64,000 bases of DNA, taken from Aplysia californica. Taxonomy: Eukaryota > Mollusca > Gastropoda > Aplysiida > Aplysiidae. The DNA lies in NCBI RefSeq assembly GCF_000002075.1, contig NW_004798069.1:74528-138527 (forward strand), in the 5' to 3' direction. Shown here piece by piece: positions 41,801 through 56,149 of the stretch. The number at the start of each line of letters is the position of its first letter. Within the stretch, counting starts at the first letter, position 1. The translations under genes and the position numbers were made by a program. Under the pieces are notes generated by a model. The model saw nothing but the letters and a program-made list of their open reading frames with translations, was not told where the DNA came from and searched no databases.

Positions 41801-44800
41801 TGCATTTCAACATAATAAACATTCTGTGGTGTTTACAATCTGTATCCTTCTCTCCAATTTAAACTTAAATCTTTCTTATCTTATCTCCCCCCCCCCAACA
41901 AACATGCATTAACACACTTTTACATACTTTTAAACGGAGATTTATGCAGCTTTTTAAATTGTAAAACTGGCATAAACATTTTAGGATTCCAGTCTTGTCT
42001 ATTCACTGCTGATTTGAAAACTTGTCTATAATATTTAGGACCCTTAGCTTTTTATTGTGTTCTAATTCAATGTGCAAGTACCGTCTAAATGGGTGGCATA
42101 CCAATGGTTTTAAGAACTAGCTTAGAATCACGACAGCTTTCCCTTCTGTTATTTTTTTCAGTCTTTTTAAATGTATTCCCAGCACGCAATGACTGTCATT
42201 GTGTCAATGTGCTTCTCTTTACTCACACAAGCAAACAAACTGTATTCTCTGATCTATGTGGACTTCTTTTCTCCAGTTCTGTCTTTTGGCAACAAGTTAC
42301 AAAAATCTTGTAGTGTTTCTTCTTATCCTTGAAACTTTTCCAGTGAACTTGTTGATGATCGTCTTCTTTTAGCTTTTTATTATTTTTTTGTGCTTTTATG
42401 TATGCTTGTAGTTTCTAAAATTACTGCATACCAATATTTTTAAGAACCTGCATTGACTCATGTGTGTATTTTTTTGTTTCCAGGTAGCTCAGCATCGACC
42501 AACAGCGACAGCGACTGCCAGTCTCTGCACGCAGGCGTGTGCTCCCACCAGGTGAACATCCCCACCAAGGATGCCAACATTGCCCGTGAGGCGCTGGAGA
42601 TTCTCATCACTTGTCTGCAGCTCAGGAAGGAATTGCTCGGTGAGCTTTGGTGCACTCAGCCCCCAAAGAGGTTATATGTACTACTGGAGCTCGCAACAGT
42701 GACATCGCTCGTGTCATACATTGGGTGTCTTCTTTCCCTCATCAGCGTGGCACGGGCTCTACCATTTACATTAACCATCTGAGCCCCCACCCCGCTCCTC
42801 ACGAGCTCTAGTATATTAAACACCATCTTGTCCCCATGTTTCAGAGCAAGCTTGTAGATTTCCTCTTAACTCACTCAGCCCTAACGTCAATAATATCCGT
42901 ATGTGCGCTCAACGCTCCAACCCTAACACCGACAGTATCGGTGTATGGAAAATTTCGCCCTCTTGATCTATAACACTACTTTTGTATGAAGCAGACTAAG
43001 GTGGATTTATTGCTTAGTTTCATCAGATCCACTCGGATTGTATTTTTTTGTGTGTGATTATTTTCTACTTAATTTGTAATTAAGTCTGGTTTATGGAAAC
43101 TGGGTTACATCTGACTTACACTGGATTTAATGATTATTCTTTTTTTTTGGGATAAAAAACTGACTTTTAATAATAGGCCTAATAATAAATACATTTATAT
43201 AGCGCTCAACCATGATTAAAGTACACAGGCTGTAATTGCTTTACAATACAGTACTACGCACAACAGTAACATAAAACGTGTTCTGACTAAAAGAAAAATA
43301 CTCCAAATATTCATCTTATTGATTTAAAAACAGAAACTTTTCTAAACATAGAATTATTGCTGGGTACTATCAAAGGCTCATACTTGACAAACTGGACATT
43401 TTGCTGCTCAATACTTTCCTGTTCAGATTTTTTGCCTTCAATGGCCACCTGTTTCTTTCAACTTCCAGTGGATGTGGTGTAGTAAAAGTAAATTCTGATC
43501 TATTTTTGTCGTTGTGAAGCTTACCATTGAAGAAAGAAACAAGGTGTGTGCCCTGGAGGTTTCAGCTGGGTTGAATGCTATAGCCACTCTTTTGACGGGG
43601 AAGATTTTGGTGGGCTTGAGCAGGAAAGGGTTGAAAAACTTTGATTTTTTTCTTTCATTTTTATCTGTTTTTATCTGGATTGTTTTATCTGGATTGTTTT
43701 ATCTGGATTGCTTTGGATTAGGTTTTATCTGGGTTGTTTTTCTGGATTGCTTTTTATCTGGATTGTGGAATGTGTTATCTGGATTGTATTTTATCTGGAT
43801 TATGTTTTATCTGGATTGTGTTTTATCTAGATTGTGTTTAATCTGGATTGTATTTTATCTGGATTGTGTTTTATCTGGATTGTATTATCTGGATTGTGTT
43901 TTATCTGGATTGTGTTATCTGGATTGTGTTTTATCTGGATTGTGTTTTATCTGGATTGTATTATCTGGATTGTATTATCTGGATTGTTTTATCTGGATTG
44001 TGTTTTATGCGGATTGTTTTATCTGGATTGTGTTTTATCTGGATTGTATTATCTGGATTGTGTTTTATCTGGATTGTGTTTTATCTGGATTGTGTTTTAT
44101 CTGGATTGTGTTTGTTCCCTCCCAGCTTCGTTCTACACCATGCCCTGTGTGAGCGACTTTATCCTAGACCTTCTGGTGGGCTGCCCACTGGCTAACATCA
44201 GGAACGCCACCCTGGCTCAGCTGGTCGCCCTCGCACAGTTGGAGTTGTCCTCGTCCGACGAGGCAGAGTCGGTACAAACACCACGACAGTTTATCTTGCA
44301 ACTACTGTTGAAAGCTTACCTCCCCTTCTGGGTCACCTCTTCCAATGTCAGAGGCACCACTCAAAAGTGAGTTGTGTTGTAAAGGACTTATGTTCTGTAG
44401 AAATGTTAGAGTTCTGTTGCTTTTGCTTTATGATTTAAATGTTTTGAATGTTTCAGCCAATTTTTTTTTTCTTTATCATTTAAAATATGTTCAGTCCTTG
44501 GCAGTCTCCGAACATTCTTTATAGTACTTCAATTCAAAGGTGTTAACAATTTTCGTTACTTCCCTGTTTAGTTTGTTTCAGTCATATTTACACTCTTTGG
44601 GACAAAACAGTTAAGTCTGGTAAGGCTTATTTTCAGGAAATGGAATTAAAAAAATATTGACTTACTCCAGTGGGTTTATGCACTGAGATACCAAGTCTAG
44701 GGTACTTGTTTTGTGTATAGAATCATCGTTTATGTACCGTATGTATGTCGGATGTAAAGTCTTTAGTTCTTTGGAGTATCTTTGATTTGTGACATGTATG

Positions 44801-47800
44801 AATATGCAAGTTTTAAACATTTTTACTTTTTATTTGAGCTAGAAATTGTGATGATCTAGGAAGTATTTTGCTCAGAGCACCATGTGTATGTGTCTTCACA
44901 TATTGCCTTGTTTGCTTTTCTCTCTCGCTTCTGAAGTGATAAAGTTAGACTCTCCATGTAGTAGGCGAAGGATAAGAGTTTGATTCACATACAAGGAAGA
45001 TATATTGAGTACTTCCATCTGTCCACTGAGATTTGTCCCATTCTGCCCAGGCTGACCCTGACGGGCAGAGTTGAACCAATCTGCCTCTTAAAAGATCTTT
45101 CTTTGTGTGTTGATGAGGGCTTAAAATTAAAGATGTTAATGTTTCTGTCTCTTTCAGACTGCTGACCCAGTGTTCGCAGTATTTTGAGCTGAGATGTCGA
45201 CTCTTGGAGAACTTGTCGCGTAAGTGAGCGCAGCTGTTTCCTGTGGGGTGTGTCGTAGCTCAGTCTAATGTTCTACGAGACAACTGCTGTTTGAATGAAA
45301 AAAAACTAGTGTATATGAATCTGAGTCAAGTTGACCTTTTTGAAGATGTGGTTCAAGTGAAAAAGCAATTGTCTTTCTATCTTAGTTTATTTTGTCAATA
45401 CCTCTATATTCAATGAATGTACCAGCATGATTGCAAATGGATAAATTGAACAGAAACTAAAGTTTTAAGCTTTTTATTTTCTATTGGTAACGGAATGTGG
45501 GATAATAGTTCTAATTCTAATCTCTGTCTTTCTTTCTTTTGCTCCTGTTGATCTCTATCTTTCTTTCTATGCTCATATCGACTTCTTTCTTTGAGACATA
45601 TTGACTTATAAGGCGTCGGTGGCCTAGTGGTTAGGCTCTCGGACTCGCAACCGTAAGGTCGTGGGTTCGAATCCCGTCAGGGGCCTGACGTTGTGTCCTT
45701 GGGAAAGGCACTTTGCACAAATTTTCCTCACTTCACCCAGGTGGAAATGGGTACCCGGCTATAGACAGTGAATGTTCTTGTCAGTTTGATAGTGTTTGAG
45801 CGCGTGAAATCAGCAGCTTGCACTGTATGCTTCCGCGGAATCTGAGAATGTTTCTGAGTGTTCTCAGAGGGTCAGCTGGGGTAATAATAGTTGTAATGCG
45901 CATAGAGCATGCTCTTGAGCATGGATATGCGCTATATAAATGCAATGATCATTAATGTTCTTGTTCCGCGTGATATTATTTTCTTTGTTTTCAATCTGTC
46001 AGTGTCGGAGCAGAAGAAACTCAACTTTGACGTGAACAGCATGCTGGAGGACGAGATTGCCTGGCTCAGCAACTTTGTCCCCTCGCGACACACGGACCTA
46101 CGCCAGACGGATAACACGCTGCTGGCCGGACACCTCAAGCTGATCCGCACGCTGCTCACCTGTGAGGGAGTGGACAAGGTGGAGCACGGTACGGAACTTT
46201 GGGAAACTTTTGAGCTGTGTTCATTTGGAAAGAAATGACAGCCTGAAATGTATTGTTACTGAAGAAACGATTGTGGATAAAGGCAAATCGAGAAAGATGT
46301 ACAGGAAAGTTTTGTCATAATATTAAATAGCCAGAAAGCTGGTACTGTGAAGGGAAGGTTTGTGATGCTTCTTTGGAAATGTATCATGCACTAGAATGTG
46401 CAGATGATGATGATGGTTCTTATTTTTTATTCGAAAAATGTAATTATTAGACATAGTCTTTTCTTGTTGAAGTTAAAGACTTCTTGTGATTTAGTAAAGG
46501 ATGTAAATGGCAGTGAGAAAGGTAGGATTGAATCAGTGTTTGATAATTGATTTAAATGTTTTGGTTTTGTTTCCCTCTGTTGCTGTTGTAGGTGGTTGGC
46601 AGGTGCTCTGATGTGATTTGTACCTTCATACCTCTACTGTCCTTATCTTTTGTCTTTGTGTGTCACTCTTTAGTAACACCATATTAACATGTTCTTATGC
46701 ACAGTAGAATTGTAAATGGGCTGATTTATCAATGTCATGCTCATACTGTGCCGGAACGACATAGGTGGAACTGCTGCTTTTTCTTTCCTCATCCTTACTA
46801 TCGTCATTTCTTCCTCTATTTTTTTTGTATTGTCACTCCCTTGTGAACTTCCTATTTCCTGGGTGCCTTGATAGTCGAAGCAGAATTTGTGCTGTTGAGG
46901 CTAGAGAGGTGAGCAGAGTAGCGTGATTCCCCGTTTTTGAGTTTTCTGTTGACACCCACCCCTTGGCGCCCATATGACCTCATGCAGTTGCAAGCGCCGT
47001 AAAACCTTACTAAAACAAATAACACCGTCGTCATTTACATGACTTAATTATGTTGCAAATGCCATCAAACTCTTAACTAAAACTAAAAACTCTGTCTGTT
47101 GTTTTCAGGCTCGGGCCTAGTGAGTGATCTCCTGCACGACTTCTTGTTCCCGGCCTCCAAGCTCATGTTGGACAGCATGAACCAGACCGCACAGGACCAC
47201 AACCTGGCTGAGTTTAATCCAAAGTAAGTTCGCTGTTCACATGCTTCGGGGATATTCTCTTTTTTTTTTCCTTAAGTTTTTTATTTAACAAAACAAAATT
47301 AAATAGTGATGGAGTAGCAGTTTTGTGTTTGGTTTGAGCTTTTTGATGAAATTAGAGTTGTTGAGTGCTCAATGCATCGCTCCTGATGCCTGTCTGTAGA
47401 TGTTACTAATCTTTATTTTTTTCCCCAGCACTGACTGAGATTTTTGCTTTAATTAACTTGCCACCTTTTTGTACTCCCTAAAGGTGTTCCAATTCAGAGT
47501 CACGTGTGGCCGCCCATGAACTCTTGGCCGAGCTCTCCAACAAATGTCTGGCCAGCCTGCAGCTGATTGGCAAAGAGCTGCTCATGATGCACCATCAGCT
47601 CACTGACAACGCTAAAGAATGGGAGGTAAGGGAGGAGATGGGAAATGTCATGTTAAAGAATGGGAGGTAAAGGAGGAGAGGATGAATTTTGTCATGCTTA
47701 AGATTAGGAGGTAAGAGAGGAGAGGAGGAGATGAGTCATGCTAAAGAATGGGAGGTAAGAGAGGAAAGGATAAAATTAGTCATGCTAAAAGGATGAGCTT

Positions 47801-50800
47801 TGTCTAGTGAAGAAGGGAAGGCAAGAGAGGAGAGGATGAGCTTTGTCATAACATATTTTGCACTCAAAATTGAAGTGTAGAATACAATGTGAAACTTACA
47901 GTAGGATATTTTAAGCCAACATTTTTTTATTCTGATGGTTGTGGAGTATACGAACTAACAATGCTAGAGAATGGGAAATGAGGGAGGAGAGAATGAGATT
48001 AGTCTCAAAGTGCTATGTATCATGGAGTAAATGTGACTTAGTACAACTACCACTTTGTGAAAGTTGATATTCAGTGATTTAACCACCCACGGCATCCCCC
48101 TGACCCAAGCTCTCCGGCTGGCAACAGAGAGACGTCTCTTTCTTCCCGCTACACCCAAAAGGGTATAAGCGGTAAATAAAAGTAAAGTAAAGATATTTAG
48201 TGCAACAGCACATACCTTGTATGTTTTGGTATTTAGTATTACTAATGTTGATCTTTAATACAACAACTGCCTGTGTAATTTGGTATTTAGTATTACTAAT
48301 GTTGATATTTAATACAACAACGACCTGTGTAGTTTGGTATTTAGTATTACTAATGTTGATATTTCGTACAACTTTCGTGTGTATTTTGGTATTTAGCCTT
48401 ACTACTGCTTTATGTTTTTCCTCGTTTAGTACATGCCTCCTGTGGATGGGCGTGCAGCCTGCGGCTATGTGGGCTTGAAGAATGGTGGCGCCACCTGCTA
48501 CATGAACTCGGTGTTGCAGCAGCTGTATATGACGCCCGGCATCCCTGAGGCTGTTCTGTCTGTGGACGAGGACGAGCCGGAGGAAGACAGGTGGGGAGAG
48601 AGTGGAGATACTGACGCACACAGATACTGACACACACAGATACTGACACACACAGATACTGACACACACAGATACTGACACACACAGATACTGAAATACA
48701 CAGATACTGACATACACAGATACTGACACACACAGATACTGACACACACAGATACTGAAACACACAGATACTGAAACACACAGATACTGACACACACAGA
48801 TACTGACACACACAGATACTGAAAGACACAAATACCAACACACACAGATACTGACACACAATGTACTGACACACACAGATACTGACACACAATGTATTGA
48901 CACACAGATACTGACACACACAGATACTGACACACACAGATACTGACATACACAGATACTGAAACACACAGATACTGACACACACAGATACTGACACACA
49001 CAGATACTGACACACAATGTACTGACACACAGATGCTGAAACACACAGATACTGATACACACAGATACTGACACACACAGATACTGACACACAATGTACT
49101 GACACACACAGATACTGAAATACAATGTACTGACACACAGATACTGAAACACACAGATGCTGATACACGCAGATACTGAGACATGCAGATACCGAAACAT
49201 ACTGAAACACATAGATACTGACACACACAGATCGCTACCTTAGAAATACAAAGTTCTATTTGACATGTTGGGCCATTTTTGAGTTACTAAGACTTTGAGG
49301 TCAGAAACCAAATGTGAGGCATGCTGACAAAATGAGTTACTTCTCCCAATCCACACATGGAGATATTGGCCAAAAATCAACCCTAGGGTCAAATTAATTT
49401 ATTTTCTATTGATGCAATATTCTTTAAGTATAACATGTCTCATTATTTCATACTTATAAATTGTAAAAGCTTAACCTATAAGCGTGATGTATCTATTTCC
49501 ACTGGGCTCAAATGCGAGAAACAACTCATTTTGTCAGCACACGTCACAAATGTTACCCAAACGTTGTATCTGCTCCATCAAAATTAAAAGATTAATGGGA
49601 GTCATTATTAAGATATTCCAAGAATTGCATTCGAAAAAGCTTGACATGTTGTGAAAGTCAAAATTTTTTCTTGTCAAATTTCTGAAAACTAGGTAGCCTA
49701 CTGGGCAGATAGCACTTTGAAATTCTAGGGTAGCGAGATGTAAAGTGATGTTTGGTGATAGGTAAAATGTCATTTTGTGAAAAAGGTGGGGTGTGTCGAG
49801 TCAGGGCTCAGGCAGGAGGGTGAGGAGGTCTTGCTTAACCTTAAATATATTTTGTTGTGATATGTTTCGTGTGTTTCAAGTTGTAACAGTCACTGAGACT
49901 AGACCTCAAATTAAAAACTAAACTACGATTTGTTCAAGAAAGGATGTTTTATAGTGGAATGTGCAGAATCATATGTGTCACGCGTGGTGGAATCGAGCGC
50001 TTGTCAATTTTTGGGTTTGTGGAGTTATTGGTATCATCTTAAAGATTGTTCGTTTGTCTTGTTTTCTATGAATAAAGTACTCATCTATCTTAAATTTAAG
50101 TCGAGATACTATCGATTGAAGGAGGTGGGGGTAGCCTGGTGTATGGGTAAAATTAACTAGAAAATGGCCACCAAAGTTTGGTCACATCCAAAGCTGTAGT
50201 GTCCTTGGCAATGAAAATTTACATTTTTTGTTCCTTACTCAACGTTTTTCAATAAAAATCCACACATAAATGTATTTTAAAATGTACATAAAGTTTGATA
50301 AGCCAAAAATAAAAGGTGATAAGAATTGCGAAACCTACGGAGAAATGACGATGTCTTCGATTTCAGTATTTTGACGAGCACTTGATTTTGCCATGATGTC
50401 TCACGATAAGAGGATTTTTCTTGAGATATCTGTAGATATATGTATAATATTTATATATGTAGGGGGTAAAAATTTTAGTTGTGGTTAATCAGTTCCCAGA
50501 GTTTTGTTTGATTTGCTGAACAGATTTAAAAAAGAGACTTGATGGGTTTATATTGGGACAAATGTAGACGCTCCATCTCTCTTATAATTTCAAGTGCCCA
50601 GAATTACTAAGGAAATGTAAGACATGTTTGCCGATGTCTGTTTCAGATCTGACTCTTGAAGAAGAAGAAGGAGGAGAGGAGGAGGAGAAGGAGAAGGAGG
50701 TGGAGGAAAAAAATGTACACTGAAAAGCATTGCCTATATTTTATTAAGAAAAATGATTTTCAGTACTCTTTTTTTTCCTAGTTCAAAATAACAGTTAAGC

Positions 50801-53800
50801 ACTCTTCCGGAGCTGTTCAGTGGTGATGAGGCTTATTCAGTGTCTCTGTGTTTTGAATATTTTATTAAAATAATATATAATTTCAATTCTACGTATATCT
50901 ACATGTTTTTTCACCATTCCTGTACAGCCAAGAAAAATTTCCCTCACTGGGACAATAAAGTATCATCTAATCTTATCTCATCTCTCGTCTCATCTCATCT
51001 TAACTGTTTGATTGGTGTCATGTCCCCAGCGTGTTCTATCAGATCCAGCTGATGTTTGGCCATCTCATGGAGAGCCGACTGCAGTACCACGAGCCGGAGA
51101 AGTTCTGGTCTGTGTTCAAACTTTGGGGCCACACGGTCAACATCCGGGAGCAGCAGGACTCCTTTGACTTCTTCCAGGCAGTCTTGGACCAGATTGATGA
51201 ACACATGAAGGTCGGTAGACGTGATTGGTTCTGTTGGCATGAGCTGTACATAGCATCAATGCTATCACATCGTCACAGGCAGGAAACAATTGCCTGAGTA
51301 ATCTTTTTCAGGTTTCTTGTTTTTGATACTGTAAAAATGTCTGTTACAGTAGTCTCCGCCTAAGATCCCACTGCTTATGATCCCGGTTTTGCCTAAGATC
51401 CCACTGCTTATGATCCCGGTTTTGCCTAAGATCCCACTGCTTATGATCCCGGTTTTGCCTAAGATCCCACTGCTTATGATCCCGGTTTTGCCTAAGATCC
51501 CACTGCTTATGATCCCGGTTTTGCCTAAGATCCCACTGCTTATGATCCTGGTTTTGCCTAAGATCCCACCGCTTATGATCCCGGTTTTGCCTAAGATCCC
51601 ACTGGTTTTTAAAAAAAATCTGAATTTTTACTAAACAAAAGTCACCCCAAAGATCCTGCTCTGAAGGTCTACAATAGGCTACATTTGGTTAAGATCCCAC
51701 ATTTCGGATCATAATGTACGGAAAAAAACCTCAGACGGGCATAGCACATTAGCTCATAGTAAAAATTTGCGATCTTTGAACCGCCCCTAGAGTCACAGAT
51801 CAACCACTCTGGTGAATGTTGTCACCATGTGCGTTGTAAATCCTTGCCCCACCCAGGGTCACACCAATCTGTGGACTTGCCAACGTGTTTGTTTTCTCCA
51901 AACATCCCACTCGCTTCTGAGCTCTCCACCGAAACTTACATCACACACTGAGTGGGTAGGGCCTTCAAAAGTTAGCACCAGGCAGGACCACATCGAACTG
52001 TGAACTCTTCCCTGACCATTGCAGCATTTGTCTTCCGAATTTACGAGACCGACTGAATTTTAATTGGTGTGGTCAGGCTCATTGGTACGTAATGACAAAG
52101 GTGGGGAACTCTGTCAGAGATGGAAAGCTATACTTTTCAGACAGGTGAAGGGGAGGAGCCACTGGATAAGAGTAAATCTTGAGACTCAGGATAGGATAAT
52201 AAGTGAAAATGACACGCCTCATGCTACTGTGCTTGGTCAACCACTTTTTGCTCGCCATTAGTCATAAATCTATCCATGTGTCACGTCAGTTCATTTTAGA
52301 GTGAAGGGGGACCATTTTACCGGTTGTGAGCCTTAAGATAGGTCAAAGTAGATTCTTTCCTTGATCCGTCGGCTAAGATCCCATTTCCGCATTTTCCTTG
52401 CTCCCAACCACTGGGATCTTAGACGTAGACTACAGTACTTGCCTTATGTACTTGATTTCGCAGGATGGGAAGCTCAGTTTATTATTTTTTGTGTGGATTT
52501 TCTTAAAGCAAAACAATGAATTGCCTTGGGCAATTGTTTTATGACAGTGGTGACACTTGAAACTGAATACCAGGGATAGCCAAATTTAATTTGCTTGAAG
52601 CTGAAAAAAATAACTAGAACCTTTAAAATGAAAAATGTGAAACAGAATTATTTCATAACAGAATATCTCTTAGAAAATACAGTCAAACAAGTGTAAAACG
52701 GCCACCCATTGTCAAGGAGAAAAGTGGCCGCATAACACAGGTGGCCGTCTTAGGCGGGACTGTTCAAAATGAAGAAAGCAAATAATTCTTTTCTTTGGTC
52801 CAAACCGGGGCTGATCTCAGACTTTAGACTGCTTAAGGATAATTCAAAAGGGTTTTTGTTTTCTTTTGAAAAAAGGGGTTGGGTGGTGTAAGAAGGGTTT
52901 TTGTGTTGTTTTGTTGGTTTGTTTTTTGGTAAGCTTTCTTTTTGTTGCTGATTTTGTTACGAATATATATATCTATTATGTAAGTAAGACGATGAAGACT
53001 GAGTGCCATGGTAAAACAAACACATGAGTCGCCACCACTCAGAGAATGAGCGACACTTCTGTTGCCAGTTTACGTCAACGTCCATTGTTACTTTGGTACA
53101 GATTAGGTAATCAAAACAGTGACCAGTCACCTCACACATGATTTGTGCATGGGTTGTGGGCGGGGCTTATAGGTTATGACGAATCGCGCTTCCCTCTCCA
53201 GCAGTTGAAAATTTATTGTTATGTCTACCCATCGGTGAACTTGGGTAAACATTCAGTGGAGGGACTAACAATAACGACAGATGAATGAATTATGACGGCC
53301 TGTCCACAGCATCAGGGGTCAATTCAAAATTTATGACAAAGCGTCAGGCAATGAGTGAACACGCCTAGCCGCCTGAGGCAGGTAAATTTGACCGTGGGTT
53401 GATAAAAAAGGGTGGCCGCTTTGGACAGATGCCCGTTTTACACAGTTAAATTGTATAGAAAAAACGCATGGGGGGAAATCGTAAGGTGGCCGTCTTGGCA
53501 GGTTCGACTGTATGTCCATTTTGTTTCCTTCCCATGGTTGTTGGGAGATGAGAACATTGTATGGTCTAGTAGCTCAGAGTAATATCTCAGTAGTTTGGGA
53601 AATCTGGGTTATCAACTGTTGTCTTTTCTCTCTGACCTTTCTGCTATTACGATTTCTTTGTCGAATTGGAGTAAGACGTGGAACTGTGTTATAGTATTTG
53701 TGGTAATGTTTGAATTCTGTTTTTACCAAATGAAGGCACCATTGCGATAAAAAAATTTTTTTAAGATAAATAAAATCATAATAACTGTTGGACTTGGTCG

Positions 53801-56115
53801 TAAATCCTGTTGTTAGGGATTATAAACTGATACCACTGATTACTTCAAACTTTTAAACATAAATAAAAGTACAAGACATATCTTTGGTGATAAACATGCC
53901 CGGTAGAGGTGTGCGAGTAACGAGTCCAGGCTCGAGTACTCGAGTAATACATGCGGCGAGTCCAGACTCAAGTCACAAGTAAATTACTCGAGTAAGGACT
54001 CGAGTAAGGACTCGAGTCCAGACTCGAGTCTGTAGGGGAAAAACAGAAAAAAGCAGAAAAATTTGGTTTTTAAAAAAGTTAAGAATTGATCAAAGAAAAA
54101 TTCTGATAAGCAATTTTTTTTAAACTGAAGGAAAAGGAACAAAAAAAAACAACAAAAAAATACCCCTTCCCCAAAGGAAAAAACCGAACCCCCTCCCCCC
54201 CAGAAAAAAGCAAAAAGGAAACCACTGTTAGAAACCCACGATGACCAATCAAACTTCTTTCTTTTATGAAGTGCATTGTCTGAGGTTTACAGATTGTATA
54301 CATTTTATTCTTACTGTTGTAACAAAGAATTATTTAAAAAAATAAAAAATAAGATAAGATAAGATGAAGACTACCTCTATTCTAGCTTAGTTGTTATACA
54401 GTTGTAAGCTTCTCACTCACCCGGGGTGAGAGAGCGAGCCTTTTGGCTATTCTCTTCATGTGTGCGTTTACCGTAATGTGATACCCAGTGTAAACCACAG
54501 AATTCTAGATCTACACTTTAAAAAGAATTGAATTCTGTCGTGTAAACAAACGTTCCAGTCCTCTTGTGTTAAAAACATGCAATTTTATCTGCGGGCATTG
54601 AAAGAGAGAGAGAGAGAGAGAGAGGAGTAGCCTAGATATAGCGAGAACTTCTGGGCAAAACAAAATGCCGATTAGGGTAGTTCGGCTCTATTCTAAAAGT
54701 GAAACAGCCGTAGCATCATTGTAGACCACCAAATTAGTTTTACTTTTGTGTTATAATATAATTTTTTTAAAAAGGGGTTTGTCTATTTAATCATCCTCAC
54801 CGATAGGAAGTATTCAGAAATTAGGAACACCCGGTTTTGTTTCACAGCGGGTGAGAATAGCCAACACTGGCTAGTCTCACCCGGGGTGAGAGGTCGATCA
54901 CATTTTTATTCTCACCTGGGGTGAGAATAGCCACTTCCTAAGATAAAATAAAATAAATACGGTATAAACAGCATATGTCTAGAATTGCCATAAGCCTACT
55001 CAAGCTACCTCCTAGGAAGGCACTCTATTTTCTGTCCGATATTCAACAAAACCTTTTTTGAAACCCACTAAAATTCCCTTTCGGGATACTATTACTCGAG
55101 TAATAACTCGAGTCTTAAGAGCCGTGGGACTCGAGTAATTACTCGAGTAATTACTCGAGTCCAGAGCAGATACTCGAGTCCAGAGCAGATACTCGAGTCT
55201 GGACTCGAATCTTAATATGCTGGACTCGCACACCTCTAATGCCCGGGCTTGACAAAATTTGGCATTTTGCCTGGTCAAGGGTGAGAACCTAGAAATGTTT
55301 ATTCCGTACCTACCCCCCTAACAATGATTCTCTGCAGGTTCGCAGTGTCTTTTGGACTGATATCCATTATATTGTCATTTGGTCTTATAAGGGCGCCGGG
55401 CATAGCGAGCACCAGCAGTAGAGGTGTGCGAGTAACGAGTCCAGGCTCGAGTACTCGAGTAATACATTGGGCGAGTCCAGACTCGAGTCACAAGTAAATT
55501 ACTCGAGTAAGGACTCAAGTAAGGACTCGAGTCCAGACTCGAGTCTGTAGGGGAAAAACAGAAAAAAGGAGAAAAATTTGGTTTTTAAAAAAGTTAATAA
55601 TTGATAAAAGAAAAATTCTGATAAGCAATTTTTTTAAAACTGAAGGAAAAGGAACAAAAAAAAACAACAAAAAAATACCCCTTCCCCAAAGGAAAAAACC
55701 GAACCCCCCCCCCCCCAGAAAAAAGCAAAAAGGAAACCACTGTTAGAAACCCACGATGACCAATCAAACTTCTTTCTTTTATGAAGTGCATTGTCTGAGG
55801 TTTACAGATTGTGTACATTTTATTCTTACTGTTGTAACAAAGAATTATTTTAAAAAAATAAAAAATAAGATAAGATAAGATGAAGACTACCTCTATTCTA
55901 GCTTAGTTGTTATACAGTTGTAAGCTTCTCACTCACCCGGGGTGAGAGAGCGAGCCTTTTGGCTATTCTCTTCATGTGTGCGTTTACCGTAATGTGATAC
56001 CCAGTGTAAACCACAGAATTCTAGATCTACACTTTAAAAAGAATTGAATTCTGTCGTGTAAACAAACGTTCCAGTCCTCTTGTGTTAAAAACATGCAATT
56101 TTATCTGCGGGCATT

Positions 56116-56149
<34 letters not shown>

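Noticed and set aside
42868-42960. TTAACTCACTCAGCCCTAACG as another TTAA element
   Set aside because: Only one end found. The opposite end is absent or too worn.
43514-44195. Plus-strand open frames with [14 protein letters not shown] repeats, looking like membrane protein
   Set aside because: Products of the 16-bp minisatellite before exon 36. They run into the real exon only by chance.
48079-49228. Long minus-strand open frames of 240-380 residues ([13 protein letters not shown] repeats)
   Set aside because: They are read from the 16-bp GATACTGACACACACA minisatellite; unit composition keeps stops out, and there is no conserved content.
49232-49736. Continuation of the 16-bp minisatellite
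   Set aside because: The sequence after 49231 has its own inverted ends and matches two other intronic copies, so it is MITE family 3.
51360-51634. Plus-strand frame [11 protein letters not shown] repeated, resembling a structural protein repeat
   Set aside because: The 33-bp minisatellite in a pogo-like terminus happens to be a multiple of three.
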